64,000 nucleotides of DNA from an uncultured Bacilli bacterium (GTDB lineage Bacteria > Bacillota_I > Bacilli_A > RF39 > UBA660). A program made the translations under genes and the position numbers. Below the pieces are notes generated by a model. The model was not told where the DNA came from, made no database searches, and was given only the letters and a program-made list of their open reading frames with translations. Location: NCBI GenBank assembly GCA_934167465.1, contig CAKPKR010000001.1, forward strand, positions 361,506 through 425,505, read 5' to 3'. This document shows positions 1-8,211 of this stretch, one piece after another (the first letter of the stretch is position 1; every line of letters begins with the position of its first letter).

Positions 1-1
1 T

Positions 2-469
2 GATGGTAGAATAACAGATTCAAATGGTCGAACAGTTGATTTTAAAAATACTATTATAATAATGACTTCTAATTTGGGAAGTGAATATATATTAGATGGT
101 AATACTGATAAAGTAATTCCTTCTTTAAGAGAATTCTTTAGACCTGAATTTATTAATAGATTAGATGAAATAATTGTATTTAAACCACTTGATAAAGATA
201 GCATTTCTAAAATATTAGATAAAATTTTAATTGAAATTGAAAAAAGATTAGTTGATTTAAATATTCATTTAAAATTAACTGATAAAGCAAGAAATCAATT
301 TATTGAAACTGGCTTTGATATTAATTATGGAGCTAGACCTTTAAAAAGATTAGTTAGTAGAGTAGTTGAAACATATTTAGCTAAGTTAATAATTAGCGAC
401 AAAATAAAATATGGAGATACTATAATTATTGATTATGATAAAGACTATATATTTAAAATAGACAAGTAA
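2..469 (+). CDS. clpB: ClpB disaggregase, C-terminal part (5' end outside window)
   Basis: This is the last 155 codons of a ClpB-type AAA+ chaperone, which pulls apart aggregated proteins in the cytoplasm with DnaK. The frame is open from the first bases, so the gene starts upstream; the internal ATG at 62 is not the start. Visible are the D2 segment around DGRxTDxxGRTVDF, the sensor-1 region IIMTSNLGS, the FRPEFINRLDE arginine-finger block and the sensor-2 motif GARPLKR, followed by a short C-terminal domain. A hairpin terminator follows at once. ClpB is preferred over ClpC because of the FRPEFINRLDE context, but the N-terminus is not visible. Confidence 0.93.
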   Translation, partial: DGRITDSNGRTVDFKNTIIIMTSNLGSEYILDGNTDKVIPSLREFFRPEFINRLDEIIVFKPLDKDSISKILDKILIEIEKRLVDLNIHLKLTDKARNQFIETGFDINYGARPLKRLVSRVVETYLAKLIISDKIKYGDTIIIDYDKDYIFKIDK

Positions 470-487
470 TTCTTGTCTATTTTTTTC
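458..487 (+). terminator. Rho-independent terminator after clpB
   Basis: The stem ATAGACAA / TTGTCTAT (458-465 with 473-480) has a 7-nt loop and is followed by a T-run. It overlaps the end of clpB. Confidence 0.85.
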
Positions 488-533
488 TTTATTATTTGTT
501 AATTCTAAAATATAATCGACTGATACTTTATAA

Positions 534-962
534 AATTTTGCTAATGAAAATGATAATGCTATAGTTGCATTTAAAACAAATAATAATGAAACTAAATTTA
601 GAATTACTGCTATTTCAGCAAATAAAGATTTATATTATGGAACTAACGTTATAAAATTTGTATCTAAAAAGGATGATGTTGTAAAAGATCAAGAAGTAGG
701 AAAATTAAAATTTACAAATACTTCATTAAAAGTTGATAAAAATTTTTCGACACTTGTTACATCAATATCGAATCCAACAAGTAATGATATCGAAGTAAAA
801 ATATTTAATATTCATATAAAAGATAAAAATGGAAATGAAATTATAAAGTTAGATGGATATGTTGGAGGAATAATACCAGCAGGTGAATCAAGAGAAGTTA
901 CTTCGAATATTGATATGGATTTAAGTAAGGCTACAAGCATTGAATATGACATTGTAAATTAA
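534..962 (+). pseudogene. Remnant of a secreted or membrane protein (no start codon)
   Basis: From 534 to the TAA at 960-962 one frame is open and reads as a plausible extracytoplasmic beta-rich domain, with sentences such as FTNTSLKVDKNFSTLVTSI and GGIIPAGESREVTS. A TAA lies in frame at 531-533. No ATG, GTG or TTG appears before an internal ATG at 916, and no ribosome binding site precedes the frame. The sequence looks like the C-terminal domain of an FxLYD-like exported protein whose N-terminal signal or membrane part has been lost. The family call is tentative; the loss of the 5' end is read directly. Confidence 0.6.
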
Positions 963-973
963 GTTTGTGAAAA

Positions 974-1014
974 GACTGCCAAAAAATTAAATTATTTTCT
1001 TGACAGTTTTTTTG
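974..1014 (+). terminator. Terminator after the 534-962 remnant
   Basis: An imperfect stem GACTGcCAA / TTGaCAGTT with a loop of about 17 nt is followed by seven T. It suggests the remnant was once a normal transcription unit. Confidence 0.6.
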
Positions 1015-1099
1015 TTTGGAAAGTTCTTTAAAAAATAAAAGTATGAGTGTGTTACAGATAAACTAAAAATTTGAAAACTAAAAATACTATAGAAAAAAG

Positions 1100-1119
1100 T
1101 TTACAAATAATATTGTAAA
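1100..1119. promoter_or_regulatory. Perfect inverted repeat upstream of the DMT transporter
   Basis: TTTACAA-N6-TTGTAAA is a perfect 7-bp inverted repeat centred about 50 bp upstream of the -10 element that serves the next gene. Its shape suits a dimeric repressor or activator. No regulator gene is adjacent, so the factor is unknown. Confidence 0.4.
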
Positions 1120-1156
1120 TTATATCGGTAGTATCGATTAAATAACCTTTTTTTGC

Positions 1157-1174
1157 TATAATAAAAGTGGTGAT
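1157..1174 (+). promoter_or_regulatory. Extended -10 fused to Shine-Dalgarno of the DMT gene
   Basis: An extended -10 (TGC then TATAAT at 1157-1162) lies only a few bases before the GGTGAT ribosome binding site at 1169-1174. The leader before the ATG at 1179 would be about 10 nt. The same arrangement recurs at 4242, 8190, 11218 and 34749. Confidence 0.65.
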
Positions 1175-1178
1175 AATA

Positions 1179-2057
1179 ATGTGGTTTATATTTACTTTAA
1201 TAACTTTTATAGCATGGGGATTAGCTGATTTATACTATAAATTAGGTAACAGTAATGATAAATATAGTCATATAAAAACTGGCATCATTGTTGGTTTAAT
1301 AATGGGAATACATGCAACTATATTTATGATATTTAACAAAGAAAGTATTAATTTATTTGAAATAATTAAATATTTACCTGTTTCTTTGTGTTACATAGCA
1401 AGTATGGTTATTGGTTATAAAGGATTAAGATATTTAGAATTGTCAATTAGTTCTCCAATTCAAAATTCATCTGGAATAATTACTTCTATATTATTGTGCT
1501 TAATTTTTAAAATAAAAATAAGTTATTTAGAAATATTAGGAATTACAGTTATTTTTATTGGTGTTTTAATTTTATCAATTTTAGAAATAAAAGAAGGAAA
1601 AAAAGAAAAAATAATTGGGAGTTTTAAATGTTTTATTGTGATTTTTCCAATTATATATGCTATTATTGATGGATTAGGTACTTTTTTAGATGCTATATAT
1701 TTAGATCAGTTAGAACTAATAAGTGAAAATAGTGCTTTAATTGCTTATGAATATACATTTTTAATATATGGAATAATTATGTTAATTTATTTGAAAATTA
1801 AAAAAGAACCATTTAAATTATTTGAAGAAAAAATTAAAATTAAAGCAGCTCTATTAGAAACTTTAGGGCAATTTACTTATGTATATGCAATATCAAAAAA
1901 TTCAGTTATAGCAGTTCCTATTATTTCTTGTTATTCAGCTTTATCAGTGTTATTATCTAGATTTTATTTAAAAGAAAAATTGTCAATTTTAAGTTATATA
2001 GCAATTATAATTATTTTTATCGGAATTATATTATTAGGTATATTAGAAGAAATTTGA
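1179..2057 (+). CDS. EamA/DMT-family membrane transporter
   Basis: This is a hydrophobic protein of about 292 residues with roughly ten predicted membrane helices in two repeated halves, the layout of EamA drug/metabolite transporters. A conserved GYKGLRYLELSISSPIQN stretch lies at the end of the first half. A GTG at 1167 would also open the frame, but the GGTGAT ribosome binding site at 1169-1174 fits the ATG at 1179 and overlaps the GTG. The substrate cannot be told from sequence. The gene stands alone with its own promoter. A paralogue lies at 32970. Confidence 0.8.
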   Translation: MWFIFTLITFIAWGLADLYYKLGNSNDKYSHIKTGIIVGLIMGIHATIFMIFNKESINLFEIIKYLPVSLCYIASMVIGYKGLRYLELSISSPIQNSSGIITSILLCLIFKIKISYLEILGITVIFIGVLILSILEIKEGKKEKIIGSFKCFIVIFPIIYAIIDGLGTFLDAIYLDQLELISENSALIAYEYTFLIYGIIMLIYLKIKKEPFKLFEEKIKIKAALLETLGQFTYVYAISKNSVIAVPIISCYSALSVLLSRFYLKEKLSILSYIAIIIIFIGIILLGILEEI

Positions 2058-2100
2058 TTTTTTTATTTAGAAGTAGTATAATTATATTTACTTTCTTATA

Positions 2101-2124
2101 AGATGTACTTGGTACATCTTTTTT
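2101..2124 (+). terminator. Hairpin with T-run between the DMT gene and relQ
   Basis: The stem AGATGTAC / GTACATCT with a 3-nt loop is followed by six T. It is probably the terminator of the transporter. A TATAAT at 2077-2082 lies before it, so it could also be a leader hairpin of relQ. Confidence 0.75.
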
Positions 2125-2147
2125 AAACTTATGAGAGGAGAATAAAA

Positions 2148-2753
2148 ATGGAAAAAGAAAAAGAATTAATGCTTAAATATAGTTTTGCTCTTGAAGTATT
2201 AAAAACGGAAATGAATATTCTAATTAAAAATTATGAATATAAAAATAACTATAATCCAGTAGAACATACAAAATCAAGAATAAAGACAAAAGAAAGTGCA
2301 ATAAAAAAACTAGAAAAAAAAGGTTATGATTTAACCTATGAAAATTTAGAAAAACATGTTCATGATATGGTTGGACTTAGAATAGTTTGTTCTTTTATGT
2401 CAGATGTTTATGAAGTAGTGGATTTAATTAAAAATTCAAAACAATTTAAAATTAAAGAAGAAAAAAACTATATTTTACATCCAAAAGATAGTGGATATTC
2501 AAGTTATCATTTAAATGTTTTAGTGCCAATTCATTTAGATAATGAGACAGAATATGTTGAAGCAGAAATTCAAATAAGAACAATTGCAATGGATTTTTGG
2601 GCTAGTCTTGATCATAAAATTAGATATAAATTTCCAAGTGAAATTCCAGATGAAGTAAAAGAAGAAATGTTTAATTGTTCTTTAGACATAAGAATGCTTG
2701 ATAATAAAATGGAAAATCTTAGTCAAGTTATGAAAAAATATAATGAAAATTAA
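2148..2753 (+). CDS. relQ: Small alarmone synthetase (RelA/SpoT-domain GTP pyrophosphokinase)
   Basis: The 201-residue protein consists of the synthetase domain alone and matches the length and layout of YjbM/RelQ enzymes, which transfer pyrophosphate from ATP to GDP or GTP to make (p)ppGpp in the cytoplasm. Key blocks are HDMVGLRIVC near residue 75, the substrate loop around DSGYSSYHLNVL, and EIQIRTIAMDFWASLDHKI near 140. There is no hydrolase or TGS/ACT domain, so activity would be set by expression or allosteric ppGpp binding. The ribosome binding site GAGAGGAG lies 8 nt before the ATG. Confidence 0.92.
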   Translation: MEKEKELMLKYSFALEVLKTEMNILIKNYEYKNNYNPVEHTKSRIKTKESAIKKLEKKGYDLTYENLEKHVHDMVGLRIVCSFMSDVYEVVDLIKNSKQFKIKEEKNYILHPKDSGYSSYHLNVLVPIHLDNETEYVEAEIQIRTIAMDFWASLDHKIRYKFPSEIPDEVKEEMFNCSLDIRMLDNKMENLSQVMKKYNEN

Positions 2754-2798
2754 TAAATATGTGCTATAATATATAACTAAGAGTTAGAAGGTAGTTAT

Positions 2799-3664
2799 AT
2801 GAAAGAATTAAATTTTGGTATTCAAGATTAGACCATAGTAAAACAGTAGCACTTATGACTTATCATTTTACTCATAATAAAGCAATGACTTTAGCAGCAC
2901 TTTTTCATGATTTAGGTACACCTTGTTTTAGTCATTGCATAGATTACTTACTTGGAGATGCTATTAATCAAGAAAGTTCTGAAAAAAGTATTTGTGAAGT
3001 AATTGATAATTCTAATGAAATAAAAAAGTATTTAGAATTTGATGAAGTTAGTATTGATGAACTTGATGATATAAGTAAATTCACAATTGTTGAAAATAAA
3101 AAACCAAAATTATGTGTAGATAGGTTAGATGGAGTTTTAAGTACTTGCTTTATTTGGATAAAAACAATATCACTAGATGAAATAAAAGAGATATATAATG
3201 ATATGGAAGTTTTAACAAATGAAGAAAATGAATTAGAAATTGGTTTTAAATCTAAAGAAATTGCCGAGAAATTTTTTAAATGTTCTTATGATTATAGTAT
3301 AGCGCTTCAAAAAAATGAAGATAAATTTATGATGCAATTTATTGCAGATATGCTAAAAAAATTAATAGACAATAAAAAAATAAAATTACAAGATTTATAC
3401 GAATTAAAAGAAAAAGATATTGTTAAAATCTTATCTCAATATCAAAATTGGAATATATTTAGTGAATTAGATGGAATTGATAGATCTGATATTATGCCAA
3501 ATTGTTATTATACAAGTGTAATGGCTAAGAAACGCTATACTAATCCATTATGTGGTAATAATCGTATTACTAATATTTCTAATAAATGTGCTGAAATGCT
3601 AAAAGATTATGAAAATTTTGAGGATACAAAATATGCATATTCTAAAAAAATTAAGAACTTATAA
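2799..3664 (+). pseudogene. HD-domain phosphohydrolase, 5' end broken by a deletion/frameshift
   Basis: A promoter (TATAAT at 2765) and a ribosome binding site precede an ATG at 2799 that codes MKELNFGIQ and then hits TAG at 2829. A second frame carries SRLDHSKTVALMTYHF and continues to 3664 through FHDLGTPCFSHCID, an HD-superfamily metal site resembling dNTP triphosphohydrolases. The first ligand histidine (RLDHS) lies in this frame upstream of the only ATG there (2855). A protein started at 2855 (269 residues) would therefore lack a metal ligand. Family members normally have several dozen residues between the start and RLDHS, so an internal deletion with frame loss near 2822-2830 is likely. 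Confidence 0.72.
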
Positions 3665-3676
3665 GTTCTTTTTTTG
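3653..3676 (+). terminator. Terminator after the HD pseudogene
   Basis: The stem AAGAACTT / AAGTTCTT closes on a tiny loop and is followed by seven T. Confidence 0.8.
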
Positions 3677-3723
3677 AATATTTATTTACATATATGACAT
3701 ATTATTTATAGAAATAACATTTA

Positions 3724-3765
3724 TTAGCACTTATACTTGACAAGTGCTAATAAATGTGGTATTAT
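3724..3765 (+). promoter_or_regulatory. CIRCE operator overlapping the hsp20 promoter
   Basis: TTAGCACTT-N9-AAGTGCTAA (3724-3750) matches the HrcA operator CIRCE (TTAGCACTC-N9-GAGTGCTAA) except that the innermost pair is T/A instead of C/G, keeping symmetry and the 9-nt spacer. The -35 TTGACA (3737-3742) lies inside it, and a -10 TATTAT follows after 17 bp (3760-3765). Bound HrcA would block polymerase. The next gene being Hsp20 supports the reading. Confidence 0.88.
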
Positions 3766-3789
3766 TATAATTGGAAAGAGGATGAGGAT

Positions 3790-4176
3790 ATGAATTTAAT
3801 ACCAAGAAAATTTTATTTAGATGACATTTTTGATGATTTTGTTACTTCTGGAAATAATAACATGAAATGTGATATTTATGAATTGAATGGTGATTATCAT
3901 ATTGAAATGGATATTCCTGGATTTGATAAGAAAGATATTCAAATTGAATCTAAAAATGGTTATTTAACTGTAACAGCTTCAAAAGAAAGCAAAGATGAAG
4001 AAGAAAATAAAAACTATATTCGTCGAGAAAGAAGTTATGGAAAATTTGAAAGATCATTCTATTTAGGTGACTTAGATGATCAAAATATTGAAGCTGAATT
4101 TAAAGATGGTATGTTAAAAATAACTGTTCCTAAAAAAGAAGAAACAAATGATAAAAAATTCATCGAAATTAAATAA
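3790..4176 (+). CDS. hsp20: Hsp20 / alpha-crystallin family small heat-shock protein
   Basis: This 128-residue holdase prevents aggregation of unfolding proteins in the cytoplasm. The alpha-crystallin core starts at CDIYELNGDYHIEMDIPGFDKKDI and runs through GKFERSFYLGD to FKDGMLKITVPKKE, with the usual short basic tail. The start is the ATG at 3790, which has an AGAGGATGAGG site just before it. An upstream in-frame TTG/ATG near 3754 falls within the promoter and would precede the transcription start. The gene is single, with a CIRCE promoter and its own terminator. Together with clpB it forms the heat-shock part of this region. Confidence 0.95.
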   Translation: MNLIPRKFYLDDIFDDFVTSGNNNMKCDIYELNGDYHIEMDIPGFDKKDIQIESKNGYLTVTASKESKDEEENKNYIRRERSYGKFERSFYLGDLDDQNIEAEFKDGMLKITVPKKEETNDKKFIEIK

Positions 4177-4198
4177 GAGAGTTTTCTCTCTTTTTTTT
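4176..4198 (+). terminator. Terminator after hsp20
   Basis: The stem AGAGAG-TTTT-CTCTCT is followed by seven T and overlaps the hsp20 stop codon. Confidence 0.85.
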
Positions 4199-4219
4199 GT
4201 CAACTTTACATTCTGATAT

Positions 4220-4259
4220 TTGATTGTATTCTTTTTTTGTTTATAATAATAATAGGTGA
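4220..4259 (+). promoter_or_regulatory. Promoter and ribosome binding site of the NlpC/P60 gene
   Basis: TTGATT (4220-4225) and TATAAT (4242-4247) are 16 bp apart. AGGTGA at 4254-4259 is the ribosome binding site and decides for the ATG at 4265 over an in-frame GTG at 4256. Confidence 0.65.
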
Positions 4260-4264
4260 ATAGT

Positions 4265-6244
4265 ATGGATTATAATTATAATAGGATTGTTTTAGAACAA
4301 TACTTAAATAAATTGTTTGATTATATTTTGAAAGAATATGGTGAAAATGAACTTAAAAAATTATTTAATGATTTAATAGCTGGAAAAGAATCATGTATAT
4401 TAAATAAAAATATTCAAAATGAATTAAATAAGTATTCCAAAGATACTATTAGATTAATTATAGAAAAAAATATACTATTCTCTTTAGAAAATAGTGTAGT
4501 TAATATAAAAAAAACATATTGGAAAGTTTTAAAAGATAGAACTCCAAGAATGAATTATGTTTTACTCAGTCATTACTATGAAAAATATATAGAATTATTA
4601 AGAAATAAACCAACAATTTATAATTCAGAAACAATAGAAGAATTAAATGAAAATTATAATAAAGAAATAACAAAGAGTATGATGTTAAATCAGAATTTTG
4701 ATGAAATAATTAAAAATACTTCAAGTTTTAATTTAAATCATATGGAAAATTTAAATGCTAATGGTAGAACAATTAGTATAAATGGTAAAAGAAAAGGTGG
4801 AATTTTTTTAAGTAAGGAATCAGTTATTGGATATGGTAATTTTATTAATAAAGATGATTTCTTAAAAAAAATTAAAAATACTAAAATTTATAAAGTAACT
4901 AATAATGGAACTATTAGTAGTGATGATTTAAAAGAAATTGTTAATAATATAGAGCAAAAAATTAGTATTTCTAAAACTGAAAAAAACACTATAAAATCAG
5001 TAATTGATAGTAAAGTCAATAGAAAAGCTGGAAATTTGTTTTTAGGAAAAGATGGGATAGATTTACCAAATGGTGAATATGTAAGTGTTGAAGAACTTTC
5101 TTTAGCTATAAATAAATTTGTAACAGAACGAAATAGAAAAGCAAAAAAGAATAAGATAATTAAAATAAAAGGTATGTTAAAAGTTGGGATAGCAGCAGCT
5201 TCTTTAGCAATTTCACTATTGACGTCAGCTGTTTCAACTAATTCAAAAGAAAATATTCAGTCTAATATAATTCAATATGATGCGGATGATTTATATTCAC
5301 AAAATAATAAAAAAATTTCTGCTAAAGTAGTTACTGAAGCAGTAAATTCAGTCAATAATTTAATCAATGATGTTGATGATTTAAAATTATCTGAAATAAA
5401 TAACAATGATCTTTCTGATGAAGAAAATAATAAAATTGAAACCGAAAATTTAATTTTTGATGAAAAACCAATTGAAAAAAATAATGAAGATTTATTAGAA
5501 AATAATAGTTTAAATGAAGAAAGTAGTAATTTAGAAAATTTAAATCAGGACACATCTAATGAGGAAATATCTGATAAAACTAATGATGTAATTAATGAAC
5601 AAATCTCTAATGATATTAATGAAGATATAAAAGAAAGTAATGATAGTATAGAACAATTAGAAAATGATGAAGTAGATAATGCTATCGAAAAAGTGCAAAA
5701 TCAGGTTGATAATACTCTTGAAGAAAATGAATTAACTACTAAAAATGATAATTCTGAATTAACTGTTTTGAATTTAGATGAAGAAGAAATTCCTGTTCAA
5801 GAAGTGAAGGATGATTTTTCTAATGAAAATGTTTCTTTAGATGATAAAACTACAGAAATAAATGGTAATGATATTGCAAATTATGCTGTACAATTTGTCG
5901 GTAATCCATATGTTTATGGAGGAACTAATTTAACTGATGGTACTGATTGTTCAGGTTTTACACAAAGTGTATATTCAAATTTTGGTATTGATATTGCTAG
6001 AGATTCTAGTTCACAAATTAATTCTGGCACAAATATTGGAACAAATATAGAAGAAGCAATGCCGGGTGACTTATTGTGTTTTAATGGTCATGTAGGAATC
6101 TATATTGGAGATGGTCAAATGGTGCATGCTGCAAATGCTAAAAGAGGAATAGTTATAAATGATGTTGATTATGACAATGAAAAAATATTAAAGGCAATAG
6201 TTCGACCTAATGGAGTTAATCAAATACAAGCCAAAACAAGATAA
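4265..6244 (+). CDS. Membrane-anchored NlpC/P60 peptidoglycan endopeptidase with a large N-terminal region
   Basis: The 659-residue protein has four parts. Residues 1-300 are soluble, charged and unrecognised. One membrane helix (about 303-323, MLKVGIAAASLAISLLTSA) follows. Then come about 200 residues of Asn/Glu/Asp-rich linker, and residues 535-650 form an NlpC/P60 domain that cuts cell-wall peptides. The catalytic Cys is in DGTDCSGF, the His in NGHVGIYIG and the third polar residue in MVHAANAK. If the linker and enzyme lie outside, the N-terminal domain is cytoplasmic, an unusual topology that suggests control of the hydrolase from inside. A 70-residue gene follows after 9 bp. Confidence 0.85.
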   Translation: MDYNYNRIVLEQYLNKLFDYILKEYGENELKKLFNDLIAGKESCILNKNIQNELNKYSKDTIRLIIEKNILFSLENSVVNIKKTYWKVLKDRTPRMNYVLLSHYYEKYIELLRNKPTIYNSETIEELNENYNKEITKSMMLNQNFDEIIKNTSSFNLNHMENLNANGRTISINGKRKGGIFLSKESVIGYGNFINKDDFLKKIKNTKIYKVTNNGTISSDDLKEIVNNIEQKISISKTEKNTIKSVIDSKVNRKAGNLFLGKDGIDLPNGEYVSVEELSLAINKFVTERNRKAKKNKIIKIKGMLKVGIAAASLAISLLTSAVSTNSKENIQSNIIQYDADDLYSQNNKKISAKVVTEAVNSVNNLINDVDDLKLSEINNNDLSDEENNKIETENLIFDEKPIEKNNEDLLENNSLNEESSNLENLNQDTSNEEISDKTNDVINEQISNDINEDIKESNDSIEQLENDEVDNAIEKVQNQVDNTLEENELTTKNDNSELTVLNLDEEEIPVQEVKDDFSNENVSLDDKTTEINGNDIANYAVQFVGNPYVYGGTNLTDGTDCSGFTQSVYSNFGIDIARDSSSQINSGTNIGTNIEEAMPGDLLCFNGHVGIYIGDGQMVHAANAKRGIVINDVDYDNEKILKAIVRPNGVNQIQAKTR

Positions 6245-6253
6245 GGAGATATT

Positions 6254-6466
6254 ATGAAATTAAGTGATGGTCAAATAATAACTTTAGATGATAATAAAGA
6301 TTATATTGTTGTAAAACAAGAAATATATCGAAATAATAATTACATTTATTTAATGACTGCATCAAAACCTATTGAAGTAATGTTTGTAAGACAAGAAAAT
6401 GATGAATTAAATTTAGTAATAGATGAAGATGAATTAAAAGTAATTATGGAGTTATTTATAAAATGA
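6254..6466 (+). CDS. Small unknown protein downstream of the NlpC/P60 gene
   Basis: This 70-residue acidic protein has a beta-rich look (KLSDGQIITLDDNKDYIVVK) and ends in a short helix. It has no signal or membrane segment. The AAGGAGA site is well placed, and the 9-bp gap puts it in the NlpC/P60 operon, so a linked role is possible. The start resembles small beta-barrel proteins, but I do not recognise the family. Confidence 0.65.
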   Translation: MKLSDGQIITLDDNKDYIVVKQEIYRNNNYIYLMTASKPIEVMFVRQENDELNLVIDEDELKVIMELFIK

Positions 6467-6474
6467 AATTTTTT

Positions 6475-6499
6475 AAAGGTGATTAAATTTCACCTTTTT
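6475..6499 (+). terminator. Terminator of the NlpC/P60 operon
   Basis: The stem AAAGGTGA / TCACCTTT with a 6-7-nt loop is followed by T residues. Confidence 0.85.
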
Positions 6500-6500
6500 C

Positions 6501-6529
6501 TTGATAAAAAAAAGAAAATCTTATATAAT
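6501..6529 (+). promoter_or_regulatory. Promoter of the zinc-ribbon membrane protein
   Basis: TTGATA (6501-6506) and TATAAT (6524-6529) are separated by exactly 17 bp. Confidence 0.7.
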
Positions 6530-6557
6530 AATATAAGATAGAATAAAGAGGTGTTTT

Positions 6558-8177
6558 ATGGAAGTAAAATGTAAGGTATGTGGTACAATTAATGACGGAG
6601 AAACTAATTTTTGTAAGGGATGTTTTGTAAAATTAGATGTAGAAAATCCTGAAAATGTTACTTATAACCCTAAAGAAAAAGAAATATCAGCAGAAATAGA
6701 AGAAAAAGAAGAAGTTATTCCTTGGAGTGATAGTGTTGATAATGAAATTTCACAAGAAAACAACTATGAATCACCTATTTTTAATTCAAATAATGAACTA
6801 AGAAAAGAAAAAACTTTGTCTGAATCAATGAGTCAAACGGAAAATAATACATTTGAACCAATCGGTTCTGAACAAGAAAATAATCAATCATTAGAATTAA
6901 ATAATGAATCATTACCACAAATACAAAGTGAAGAGGAAGAATTTAAACCAATCAATGATTTATTATCAAATGAAAATAATTTAGAAAAAACAGAAATTAT
7001 AGATTTTGATTTAATTAAAGATGCCTACAATAATTTACAAAATAATTCAGTAGAAGATATAAAAATAGAAACTCCATTTGAGCCAATTGAAACTGAAGAA
7101 AACAGTAAACTACATAATAATGAAAATAGTACATTACTGGAACAACCAATTGAAGATATTTCAGTTGAACCATTATCAACGCAAGAAAAAATAGAGTTAC
7201 CTAAAGTTGAACTTGTTGTTCCAAATGATAATCAAATAGAAGATACAAACAATAATGAAGAAGCCTCAATCCCTGAAATATCAAATAATTGGAATGAAAA
7301 TAGTTTACCAGACTTGGATATGGAACAATTTAATATTGAAAATGATTCATGGGAAGATGAGAAAGAAGAAAAAACAGATATTAACTATTTAAGCAGTGGT
7401 AAATTATTTTTGAAGTTTTTATTAAATTGCTTATTATTTGGAATACTATTTGGTGCTTTATGTATTGGATTTAGATATTTATTAAATAATATATTTAATT
7501 TAGGAAATAATGCAGAGTTGATATTTATTGTAATAAGTTCAATTTCTTCAATTGCGGCATTGTTAATTGCAACAGATAAAACATTCAAAAAACAAGTACC
7601 TTTAGCTTCAAAAATAAATGAAACTACTTTTTCGATATTGTTATTTGTAGCTTTACCATATTTATTAATTAAATTAGCTTATAATTTATATGTTGGTACA
7701 ACATTTGTAATATTTTTAATTTTAATTGCACTTTCCTTAATTATTTTAGCAATCTTTTTCAACTATATGCGTAATCTAATTAGAATGAAACATCAAATGA
7801 AAAAAGAAGACAAAGCTTCATTTATTTATGGAATATTTAGTATATTATTAATTGGATTGACATTATATGGTGTTTATACTTATAAAGATAAAGATTATAT
7901 TATTTCATTTGACATTATATTTAATGATGGCGAAAATATTAAATTAGTAGAATCATATATTAATGAGGTTGAAAAATCTATTTCAAGAAATAAAACTGAA
8001 ATAGAAGGATATGAGGTACCGAATATCATTGATGATGTTGAATATGCTGCATTTGATGGTAATAAACCAGATGGAATGGCATTATATCTAGATGAAAATG
8101 GTAATGTATCATCTGGTACTATTCTTATAAAAAATAGAGTATATTCATATGATGGTGTAAAAGTAAGAGCTAGTTAG
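6558..8177 (+). CDS. Zinc-ribbon membrane protein with acidic linker (unknown function)
   Basis: The 539-residue protein starts with a zinc ribbon (CKVCGTINDGETNFCKGC, residues 4-21). About 250 residues of Glu/Asn-rich, probably disordered sequence follow. Five membrane helices lie between about 275 and 435, and a C-terminal extracytoplasmic domain of about 100 residues starts near DKDYIISFDIIFNDGENI. A zinc ribbon with a membrane region recurs in many Firmicutes proteins of unknown role. The gene is monocistronic, with promoter at 6501 and terminator at 8166. I do not recognise a catalytic motif. Confidence 0.75.
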   Translation: MEVKCKVCGTINDGETNFCKGCFVKLDVENPENVTYNPKEKEISAEIEEKEEVIPWSDSVDNEISQENNYESPIFNSNNELRKEKTLSESMSQTENNTFEPIGSEQENNQSLELNNESLPQIQSEEEEFKPINDLLSNENNLEKTEIIDFDLIKDAYNNLQNNSVEDIKIETPFEPIETEENSKLHNNENSTLLEQPIEDISVEPLSTQEKIELPKVELVVPNDNQIEDTNNNEEASIPEISNNWNENSLPDLDMEQFNIENDSWEDEKEEKTDINYLSSGKLFLKFLLNCLLFGILFGALCIGFRYLLNNIFNLGNNAELIFIVISSISSIAALLIATDKTFKKQVPLASKINETTFSILLFVALPYLLIKLAYNLYVGTTFVIFLILIALSLIILAIFFNYMRNLIRMKHQMKKEDKASFIYGIFSILLIGLTLYGVYTYKDKDYIISFDIIFNDGENIKLVESYINEVEKSISRNKTEIEGYEVPNIIDDVEYAAFDGNKPDGMALYLDENGNVSSGTILIKNRVYSYDGVKVRAS

Positions 8178-8185
8178 CTCTTTTT
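8166..8185 (+). terminator. Terminator of the zinc-ribbon gene
   Basis: AGAGCTA-GT-TAGCTCT overlaps the stop codon and is followed by T residues. The next promoter's TATAAT (8190-8195) begins only 4 bp later. Confidence 0.8.
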
Positions 8186-8211
8186 ATGTTATAATTTTGT
8201 TAGGTGATTAT

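Noticed and set aside
3754..3789. Upstream start for hsp20
   Set aside because: It lies between the -35 and -10 boxes of the CIRCE promoter and cannot be on the transcript.
5364..5555. Minus-strand reading frame within the NlpC/P60 gene
   Set aside because: It lies opposite the low-complexity linker and has no ribosome binding site. Similar frames opposite 7385-7588, 28356-28878 and 53437-54047 are also mirror images of repetitive codons.
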